Shown here one piece after another: positions 37,279 to 45,000 of a DNA stretch of 45,000 bases (position 1 is its first letter; each line of letters starts with the position of its first letter). The notes beneath the pieces were generated by a model. It made no database searches. It had not been told where the DNA came from and was given only the letters and a program-made list of their open reading frames with translations. This DNA is from Thermus hydrothermalis (GTDB lineage Bacteria; Deinococcota; Deinococci; Deinococcales; Thermaceae). Where the stretch lies: positions 1 to 45,000 of the forward strand of contig NZ_JAKTNT010000018.1 in NCBI RefSeq assembly GCF_022760925.1, written 5' to 3'. The position numbers were made by a program, and so were the translations under genes.

Positions 37279-39448
37279 CCAGGACCTCCCGCAAGGGGCG
37301 TTGCCAGATGGCCTTAAGCTCGGCCACCTCCCACTCTAGCACTCCCTTGGGGGTGAGGACCGTGAGGGTCTTCCCCCCGGTTTCCCCCAGGATGCGGTAG
37401 GGAAGGCCCTGGGCCTCCAGGCGGGCCGTGGCCTCCTTAAGGCGGTCCTTGGCCACGGTGAAGAGGATGCGGCTTGGCGCCTCGCCGAAGAGGGCCTCCA
37501 GGCCCGCTTCCCGCACCTCCACCGTGGCCCCTAAGCCGTAGGGGAAGGCCATCTCCGCCAGGGCCACCAAGAGCCCCCCTTCCGCCAGGTCGTGGGCGGT
37601 GTCCGTGAGGCCCAGGGCGATGAGCTCCCGGATGGCTTCCTGCACGGCCTTCTCCCGCCCGAGGTCCAGGAGGGGGGGGTGGCCCGCCTCGAGGCCCGTG
37701 AGGAGGTAGAGGACCTCGCTCGCCCCAAGCGTCCCCCTTTCCTCCCCTAAGAGGACCACCACCTCTCCGGGCCGCCTAAAGCCCATCTCCGCCCGGCGAC
37801 GTAGGTCCAAGACCCCCACCACCCCCACCATGGCCGTGGGGGGGATGCGTTTGCCGCCCGCCTCGTTGTAAAGGGAAACGTTGCCGCTCACCACGGGCAC
37901 ACCCAGGGCGGCGCTCGCCTCCTTTAGGCCTTCAATGGTTTCCTTGAGCTCGTAGTAGCCCTCGGGGGTTTCCGGGCTTCCCAGGTTGAGGCCGTCCGTG
38001 TAGGCGAGGGGCTTCGCCCCCACCACGGAAACGTTGCGGCAGGCCTCCGCCAGGGCGTGCATGGCCCCGAGGCGGGGGTGGAGGCGGCTATACCGGGGGT
38101 TTTGGTCCACCTTGGCGGCGATGCCCAGGTGCGTGCCCTTGATCCAGAGGAGGGCGGCGTCCCCCTTGCCCGGCACCAAGGCGGTGCGGGTGCCCACCTG
38201 GTGGTCGTAGCGCTCGTAGACCGCTTCCCGGCTCGCCAGGTTGGGGGAGGCGAGGAGCCTTTCCAGGACCTCCTTGGGGTCCGCCTCGAGGGGGGGGATG
38301 GGGGTTTCCCTGAGGCGCCGCACCTCGGGGTCTTCCTGGGCTAGGCGCACGTAGGTGGGGGCTTCCGCCAGGGCCTCCGTGGGCACCTCCGCCACCACCT
38401 TTCCCCTATGGAGGACCCGGAAGACCCTTTCCGGGATGGTCCGGGCCACGGCCACGCAGTCCAGGCCCCACCTGCGGAAGACCTCCTCCAGTTCCTTTTC
38501 TTTTCCCTCCTTGGGCACCAGGACCATGCGCTCTTGGCTTTCGGAAAGGAGGAGCTCCTCGGGGGCCATGCCCGCCTCCCGGGTGGGGACGAGGTCTAGG
38601 TCTAGCTCCACCCCGAGGCCGGACTTGTGGGCGAGCTCGGCGAGGCTAGAGGTGAGCCCCGCTGCCCCCATGTCCTGGACGCCTTCCACCAGGTCCTTCT
38701 CTATGGCCTCGAGGGTGGCCTCCATGAGGAGTTTCCCCAAGAAGGGGTCCCCCACCTGCACCGCCGGGCGGTCCTCCTCCTTCTCCTCCTTTAGCTCCCG
38801 GCTGGCGAAGGCCGCCCCCCCGATGCCGTCCCGCCCCGTCTTGGCCCCGGCGTAGTAGAGGGGCCGGCCCAGGGAGGCCCGGCTTCGCTTGAGGTTCTCC
38901 TCCCTGAGAAGCCCCAGGCACATGGCGTTCACCAGGGGGTTTTCCCGGTAGCCCTCGTGGAAGTAGAGGTCCCCGCCCACGGTGGGGACCCCGATGGCGT
39001 TCCCGTAGAAGGCGATGCCGGAAACCACCCCCTTGAAGAGGTAGCGGCTACGGCCCTCGGGGGGGCCAAAGCGCAGGGAGTCCAGGAGGGCGATGGGCCG
39101 GGCCCCCATGCTCATGATGTCCCGGAGGATCCCCCCCACCCCGGTGGCCGCCCCTTGGAAGGGTTCCACGGCGGAGGGGTGGTTGTGGCTTTCTATCTTG
39201 AAGGCCACCGCCCACCCTTCCCCCAGGCGCACCACGCCGGCGTTTTCCCCGGGGCCCTGCAGGACCGCTTCCCCTTCCTTAGGCAGTTCCTTCAGGAGGG
39301 GGCGGGAGTTCTTGTAGGCGCAGTGCTCGCTCCACATCACCTTGAAAAGGAGGAGCTCCACCCGGTTGGGCTCCCGCCCAAGCCGCCTCAGGATCTCCCG
39401 GTATTCCCCTTCCGGGATGCCGATTTCCTTGGCCAAGGCTTCCATCAC
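37271..39448 (-). CDS. purL: FGAM synthase subunit PurL (small type)
   Basis: A 725-residue synthetase subunit of the Bacillus-type length, needing PurQ and PurS as separate partners, both encoded just upstream. It makes formylglycinamidine ribonucleotide from FGAR, ATP and ammonia supplied by Pur[45 protein letters not shown] and the C-terminal GVVGVLDLR and [19 protein letters not shown] regions are diagnostic. The ATG overlaps the HAD gene stop. Confidence 0.97.
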   Translation of the reverse strand: MMEALAKEIGIPEGEYREILRRLGREPNRVELLLFKVMWSEHCAYKNSRPLLKELPKEGEAVLQGPGENAGVVRLGEGWAVAFKIESHNHPSAVEPFQGAATGVGGILRDIMSMGARPIALLDSLRFGPPEGRSRYLFKGVVSGIAFYGNAIGVPTVGGDLYFHEGYRENPLVNAMCLGLLREENLKRSRASLGRPLYYAGAKTGRDGIGGAAFASRELKEEKEEDRPAVQVGDPFLGKLLMEATLEAIEKDLVEGVQDMGAAGLTSSLAELAHKSGLGVELDLDLVPTREAGMAPEELLLSESQERMVLVPKEGKEKELEEVFRRWGLDCVAVARTIPERVFRVLHRGKVVAEVPTEALAEAPTYVRLAQEDPEVRRLRETPIPPLEADPKEVLERLLASPNLASREAVYERYDHQVGTRTALVPGKGDAALLWIKGTHLGIAAKVDQNPRYSRLHPRLGAMHALAEACRNVSVVGAKPLAYTDGLNLGSPETPEGYYELKETIEGLKEASAALGVPVVSGNVSLYNEAGGKRIPPTAMVGVVGVLDLRRRAEMGFRRPGEVVVLLGEERGTLGASEVLYLLTGLEAGHPPLLDLGREKAVQEAIRELIALGLTDTAHDLAEGGLLVALAEMAFPYGLGATVEVREAGLEALFGEAPSRILFTVAKDRLKEATARLEAQGLPYRILGETGGKTLTVLTPKGVLEWEVAELKAIWQRPLREVLDG

Positions 39449-40158
39449 TCTAGGAGGGGGAGGAGCTCGCGGTGGTCCTTCACCTTGGCCGTGGGCTTCA
39501 CCTCCCCGTTCATCTCCCTCAGGCCCACGTACTGCACCGCCCAGGGGTAGCCGGCGCCGAAGGCCCCCTTGATGTCCGTGTGGGGCAGGTCCCCCACGTG
39601 GAGGGCCTCCTCGGGGGCCACCCCCAGGGCCTCGAGGGCCACCTGAAACGCCTCGGGCTTGGGCTTCACGAACCCCGTTTCGTCGGAGAAGCTATAGGCC
39701 TGGAAGACGTCCAGGCCCTGCCGCTTGAGGTGCTCCCTCAGGAGGCGGCCCGGGGTCATGCCCGTATCGGAAACGATGGCCAGGGGGTACTTCCCCGCCA
39801 GGGCCTTGAGGACCTCCACCCCGGGCAGGGGCTTGAGGTCGGCGAGCAAGGAGGTTTCCTCCAGCCTCCTTGCGGTGAGGGCGATGAGCCCGGGGTCGTG
39901 GGGTGCCCCGAGGAGGGCGAAGATCCGGGCCACCCGGTCGTACACGGACATGTGTTCCCCCGCCTTCCAGGCCTCCTCAAAGGCCAGGGCCGCCTGCCGG
40001 TAGGCCTCCCGCACCTCGCTTTCCTCCGCCGGGTGCCCTGCCTCGGAAAGGGCGTCCAGGAGGATCTCGTACCGGGCGGGCATGACCTTTTCCAAAAACG
40101 CCTCCCCCTCGGTGAAGAGGGTGCCCCAGAAGTCAAAGGTGATGGCCTTGGGTTTCAT
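39445..40158 (-). CDS. HAD-superfamily hydrolase within the purine operon
   Basis: A 237-residue haloacid dehalogenase-like protein. Motif I is [10 protein letters not shown]: nucleophile Asp9 is present, but the position two residues on (the usual acid/base Asp of phosphatases) is Trp, as in DxW/DxY dehalogenase-like members. Motif II is in LAIVSDTG, motif III Lys in [11 protein letters not shown] and motif IV in [15 protein letters not shown] helical cap sits at about 20-110. Substrate unknown. It is inserted between purQ and purL with 4-nt overlaps on both sides, so it is always co-expressed with purine genes. Confidence 0.88.
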   Translation of the reverse strand: MKPKAITFDFWGTLFTEGEAFLEKVMPARYEILLDALSEAGHPAEESEVREAYRQAALAFEEAWKAGEHMSVYDRVARIFALLGAPHDPGLIALTARRLEETSLLADLKPLPGVEVLKALAGKYPLAIVSDTGMTPGRLLREHLKRQGLDVFQAYSFSDETGFVKPKPEAFQVALEALGVAPEEALHVGDLPHTDIKGAFGAGYPWAVQYVGLREMNGEVKPTAKVKDHRELLPLLE

Positions 40159-40841
40159 CGCTGAACCTCCTTTTCCAAAAGCCCCAGGAAGAGGGGAAGC
40201 CCGTCCTCCCCTCCCAGAATGGGGTCCACGGCCCGCTCGGGGTGGGGCATCATGCCGAGGACGTTGCCCCGCTCGTTCACGATGCCGGCGATGTCGTTCA
40301 GGCTCCCGTTGGGGTTATAGTCCCTCTCCCCGGCCAGGGGGGCGTAGCGGAAGACCACCCGGCCCTCGCCCTCCAGCCGCCTTAGGGTTTCGGGGTCGGC
40401 GTAGTAGCGCCCCTCGGCGTGGGCGATGGGCAGGCGGAGGACTTGGCCTTGGGCGTAGCGGCGGGTGAAGGGGAGGTCGGTCCTTTCCACCCGCACCCCC
40501 ACCTCCTTGCAGGTGAAGTGGAGGTTGAGGTTGGCGAGGAGGGCCCCGGGGAGGATGCCCGCCTCGGTGAGGATCTGGAAGCCGTTGCAGACGCCCATCA
40601 CATACCGCCCCTCCTCGGCGAAGCGGCGCACCGCCTCCATCACCGGGCTTTTGGCGGCCAGGGCCCCCGCCCTCAGGTAGTCCCCGTAGCTAAAGCCCCC
40701 GGGGAGGAAGACCCCGTCATAGCCCCTCAGGTCCCTTTCCGTGTGCCAGACGAACTCCGCCCGCATGCCCGCCTTCTCCAGGGCGAAGCGGGCGTCCTCG
40801 TCGCAGTTAGAACCGGGAAAGCGGACGATGGCCCACCTCAT
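40155..40841 (-). CDS. purQ: FGAM synthase glutaminase subunit PurQ
   Basis: A 228-residue class I glutamine amidotransferase that feeds ammonia to Pur[16 protein letters not shown] opens the protein, [11 protein letters not shown] has the catalytic Cys and [14 protein letters not shown] the His/Glu pair. ATG 40841 is fixed by the conserved N-terminus; a longer open frame upstream is a shadow of purS and purC. Overlaps purS and the HAD gene by 4 nt each. Confidence 0.97.
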   Translation of the reverse strand: MRWAIVRFPGSNCDEDARFALEKAGMRAEFVWHTERDLRGYDGVFLPGGFSYGDYLRAGALAAKSPVMEAVRRFAEEGRYVMGVCNGFQILTEAGILPGALLANLNLHFTCKEVGVRVERTDLPFTRRYAQGQVLRLPIAHAEGRYYADPETLRRLEGEGRVVFRYAPLAGERDYNPNGSLNDIAGIVNERGNVLGMMPHPERAVDPILGGEDGLPLFLGLLEKEVQR

Positions 40842-41089
40842 AGTTCCTTGAGGGCCTCGAGGGTGTAGACCTCCATCACCGGGTTGGCGAGGAGGCTTCC
40901 CAGGAGCTTGGCCTTTTCCTCCGCCTGGAGGAAGTTTTCCGCCGAGAAGACGATCTCCAAAACCTTCCCCACCCGCACGGACTCCACCGGGTGGCCGAGG
41001 TCCCGCAAGACCCCTTCCACCGCCCGGCCCTGCGGGTCCAGGATGCCGTCCTTGAGCTCTATGAGGAGCGTGGCCTGGTACCTTGGCAT
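40838..41089 (-). CDS. purS: FGAM synthase accessory subunit PurS
   Basis: An 83-residue PurS that holds PurL and PurQ together. [30 protein letters not shown] and [11 protein letters not shown] are the family pattern. Its ATG follows immediately on the purC stop. Confidence 0.96.
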   Translation of the reverse strand: MPRYQATLLIELKDGILDPQGRAVEGVLRDLGHPVESVRVGKVLEIVFSAENFLQAEEKAKLLGSLLANPVMEVYTLEALKEL

Positions 41090-41785
41090 CTACCCTCCCA
41101 AAACCCGCCTTAGGACCTCCTGGTACGCCTCTTCCACGCCCCCCAGGTCCTTGCGGAAGCGGTCCTTGTCCATGGGCTTTCCCGTGGCCATGTCCCAAAG
41201 GCGCATGGTGTCGGGGCTAATCTCGTCGGCGAGGAGGATTTCCCCCTCCCTTTCCCCAAACTCCAGCTTGAAGTCCACCAGTTCCAGGCCCCTTTCCGCG
41301 AAGAACGCCTTCAGGATCTCCCCCACCCGCAAGGTGGTGGCCTTCACCTCCTTTAGGGCCTCGGGGGAGGCGAGGTCTAGGGCGAGGACGGCGTCCTCGC
41401 AGATCAAGGGGTCCCCCAGGGCATCGTTCTTGAGGGAGAACTCCACCAAGGGGGCCTTAAGGGGCGTGCCCTCCTTTAGCCCGTAGCGCTTGGCGAAGCT
41501 CCCCGCCGCCTTGTAGCGGAGGATCACCTCCAAGGGGAGGATCCTCACCCGCTTCACCCGCATCTCCCGCTCCGAGAGCTCCTCCACGAAGTGGGTCTTG
41601 ACGCCCTTTTCCTCCAAGAGGCGGAAGAGGGCGGCGGAAACCTTGTTGTTCACCACCCCCTTGCCGGGGATGACCCCCCGCTTCTGCGCATTAAAGGCGG
41701 TGGCCTCGTCCTTGAAGTAGACCCTTAGGGTGTCCTCCCCTTCCGGGTAGAGGACCTTGGCCTTGCCCTCGTAAAGCTTCTCCAT
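41090..41785 (-). CDS. purC: SAICAR synthetase PurC
   Basis: A 231-residue enzyme joining aspartate to CAIR with [51 protein letters not shown] and [15 protein letters not shown] are diagnostic. AAGGAGG lies before the ATG in the 36-nt gap after purB, which also carries a GGCC-TTTC-GGCC hairpin. Confidence 0.97.
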   Translation of the reverse strand: MEKLYEGKAKVLYPEGEDTLRVYFKDEATAFNAQKRGVIPGKGVVNNKVSAALFRLLEEKGVKTHFVEELSEREMRVKRVRILPLEVILRYKAAGSFAKRYGLKEGTPLKAPLVEFSLKNDALGDPLICEDAVLALDLASPEALKEVKATTLRVGEILKAFFAERGLELVDFKLEFGEREGEILLADEISPDTMRLWDMATGKPMDKDRFRKDLGGVEEAYQEVLRRVLGG

Positions 41786-41821
41786 GCCCCTCCTTATGGC
41801 CGAAAGGCCCTTTTCCTCATT

Positions 41822-43132
41822 TTAAAGCCCAAAACGGGCGTAGATGGCGTCCACGTGGCGGAGGAAGGCCTGAGGGTCAAAAAGCGCCCTTAGCCTCTCC
41901 CCCTTGATGGGGTTTTCCGGGTCGGCTTCCAGAAGCTTTAGGAAGCTTTGTCCTTCTTCCCAACTCTTGAGGGCGTTTCGCTGGACCAGGGCGTAGGCCT
42001 TTTCCCGGGGGAGGCCTTCGGCGATGAGGGCGTTTAGGACCTGCTGCGAGTAGACGAGGCCCCGGGTGAGGTCCAGGTTCCGCTTGAGGTTCTCCTCAAA
42101 GACCCTAAGCCCTTCCAGGATGCCCTTAAGCCGCCTTAAGGCGTAGTGGAGGGCGGTGGTGGCGTCGGGGAGGATGACCCTTTCCACGGAGGAGTGGGAG
42201 ATGTCCCGCTCGTGCCAGAGGGCGATGTTCTCCAGGGCGGGTCCGAGGTAGCCCCGGAGGAGCCGGGCCATCCCCGTGAGGTTTTCCAGGCCCACGGGGT
42301 TTTTCTTGTGGGGCATGGAGGAGCTTCCCGTCTGGCCCTCGCGGAAGGGTTCTTGGGCCTCGAGGACCTCCGTGCGCTGGAGGTGCCTGAGCTCCACCGC
42401 CACCCTTTCCAGGTTGCCCCCGAGGATAGCCAAAGCGGCGAGGACCTCCGCATGCCGGTCCCGGGGGACCACCTGGGTGGAGATGGGCTCCGCTTGAAGG
42501 CCAAGCCGCCTCGCCACGTGGGCCTCCACCTCGGGGGGGACGTGGGCGTAGTTGCCCACGGAACCCGAGAGCATGGCCACGCCTATGGTTTCCCTAGCCC
42601 TTTTTACCCTTGCCTCGTCCCGGAGGAAGGCGGCGTAGAAGGAGAGGAAGCGGAGGCCGAAGCTCGTGGGCTCGGCGTGGACCCCGTGGGTGCGGGCGAT
42701 GGCGGGGGTGTGCTTGTAGCGGAGGGCGAGGGCCTTGAGGGCCTCCTCTACCCCTTTAAGCTCCTCCAGGATGAGGTCCAAAGCCCGCACCAGGAGGGCG
42801 TTTTGCGCCGTGTCCACGATGTCCGAGCTGGTGAGGCCCAGGTGGAGGTAGCGCCCCACCTCCTCGTCCCCGGTCCACTCCACCAGGGCCCGGGTGAAGG
42901 CCACCAGGTCGTGGCGGGTGGTTTCCTCTATCTCCGCCACCCGCCGGGCGAAGGCTTCGGTGAGGGGTTTTTCCTCCAGGGTCCGGAGAAGCCTTGCCGC
43001 AAGGCCCCTAGGCACCTGGCCCAGGGCCTCCCAGGCCTCGAGGGCGTAGGCTTCCACCAAGGCCCACATGCGGTAACGGCTTTCCTCGGACCAAAGCGCC
43101 GCCATCTCCGGGGTCTGGTACCGGGGCACCAT
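41822..43132 (-). CDS. purB: Adenylosuccinate lyase PurB
   Basis: A 436-residue lyase acting twice in purine synthesis (SAICAR to AICAR + fumarate; adenylosuccinate to AMP + fumarate). LTSSDIVDTAQNALLVRALD, ARTHGVHAEPTSFGLRF and the signature GSSSMPHKKNPVGLENLTG are clear. First gene of the operon. The ATG is 6 nt from a TAGCCT box on the minus strand. Confidence 0.97.
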   Translation of the reverse strand: MVPRYQTPEMAALWSEESRYRMWALVEAYALEAWEALGQVPRGLAARLLRTLEEKPLTEAFARRVAEIEETTRHDLVAFTRALVEWTGDEEVGRYLHLGLTSSDIVDTAQNALLVRALDLILEELKGVEEALKALALRYKHTPAIARTHGVHAEPTSFGLRFLSFYAAFLRDEARVKRARETIGVAMLSGSVGNYAHVPPEVEAHVARRLGLQAEPISTQVVPRDRHAEVLAALAILGGNLERVAVELRHLQRTEVLEAQEPFREGQTGSSSMPHKKNPVGLENLTGMARLLRGYLGPALENIALWHERDISHSSVERVILPDATTALHYALRRLKGILEGLRVFEENLKRNLDLTRGLVYSQQVLNALIAEGLPREKAYALVQRNALKSWEEGQSFLKLLEADPENPIKGERLRALFDPQAFLRHVDAIYARFGL

Positions 43133-43138
43133 GCCTCA

Positions 43139-43144
43139 AGGCTA
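43139..43144 (-). promoter_or_regulatory. purine operon -10 box TAGCCT (minus strand)
   Basis: TAGCCT on the minus strand ends 6 nt before the purB ATG. No strong -35. No purine riboswitch or PurR-type box was recognised nearby. Confidence 0.5.
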
Positions 43145-43211
43145 CCGGTTTGGGGCCGTATCCTGCTACCCCAGGCCTTGAGCCCACTCTCCTCCAGGAG
43201 CTAGGGGGTAC

Positions 43212-43240
43212 TTGACACGTTCTGGGGGTCCTGGTAGTCT
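43212..43240 (+). promoter_or_regulatory. 23S rRNA promoter, TTGACA-17-TAGTCT
   Basis: Consensus -35 TTGACA (43212-43217), exact 17-nt spacer, -10 TAGTCT (43235-43240). The leader of about 85 nt ends in a 9-bp hairpin with a GGTA loop (43307-43328), just before the mature 5' end. Confidence 0.85.
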
Positions 43241-43333
43241 TTTCTTTGCGCTGCCTGGTAGGCGGCGGGGGATCTTGAAAGCTAGGGTGGCTGGAATGTG
43301 GAATGGAGGCCATGCGGTAGCGTGGCCTTTGAG

Positions 43334-45000
<1,667 letters not shown>

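Overview
The window is chromosomal DNA of a Thermus species. The sequence is very GC-rich, the genes are packed with 1-20 nt overlaps, GTG/TTG starts are common, and the protein set is typical of Thermus: a catalytically dead GdhA beside GdhB, Rex, an alkyltransferase-like protein with PAHRV in place of PCHRV, LysW-dependent lysine enzymes (LysJ, LysK), MqnD and bacillithiol genes. The 23S rRNA has its own promoter and no 16S upstream. From memory, the 23S lacks a short helix found in T. thermophilus (near 44007), so this is probably a different Thermus species. I cannot name it.

Layout. 1-2.7 kb: end of a SPOR-domain protein, Rex, a lipoprotein gene broken by an amber codon, and a polyprenyl diphosphate synthase. 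2.7-6.9 kb: gdhA-gdhB, a GNAT acetyltransferase, a frameshifted D-2-hydroxyacid dehydrogenase and a MoaD/ThiS-like small protein. 7-15.2 kb: deoxyhypusine-synthase-like enzyme, a large methyltransferase/TPR fusion, mqnD, a Crp/Fnr regulator, bshC, a SpoIID-like protein and an ATL. 15.2-16.7 kb: GH13 glycosidase on the minus strand. 16.7-20 kb: gmk-rpoZ-coaBC-argR-marC. 20-24.3 kb, minus strand: recN with a GAF-GGDEF protein, and a membrane GGDEF protein. 24.4-24.7 kb: tRNA-Glu(CTC) and tRNA-Val(TAC). 24.7-28.6 kb: a lower-GC accessory stretch holding an orphan Eco57I-like DNA adenine methyltransferase. 28.6-31 kb, minus strand: lysJ-lysK behind a putative leader-peptide attenuator. 31-33.3 kb: folK, an S1-domain protein, trxA and plsX. 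33.3-35.6 kb, minus strand: glyA, a PIG-L (BshB-like) deacetylase and archease. 35.9-43.1 kb, minus strand: a purine operon (purB-purC-purS-purQ-HAD-purL-purF). 43.2-45 kb: promoter and 5' 1.67 kb of 23S rRNA.

How the genes fit together. The purine operon encodes the three-part FGAM synthase (PurS, PurQ, small PurL), and GlyA next door supplies one-carbon units. BshC and a BshB-like deacetylase, about 20 kb apart, suggest bacillithiol synthesis. MqnD and the polyprenyl synthase point to menaquinone made by the futalosine route. ArgR and LysJ/LysK belong to linked Arg/Lys metabolism. Many transcripts look leaderless: a TANNNT -10 box lies 6-9 nt before the start codon in at least 15 places.

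The most interesting items are (1) a complete-looking attenuator before lysJ: consensus promoter, 7-residue leader peptide with Arg and Lys codons, and mutually exclusive antiterminator and terminator hairpins; (2) the orphan methyltransferase whose N-terminus resembles the start of a partner SNF2-type helicase; (3) about 38 copies of the palindrome CCTCGAGG in 45 kb; and (4) two probable gene lesions (amber codon, C-run frameshift).
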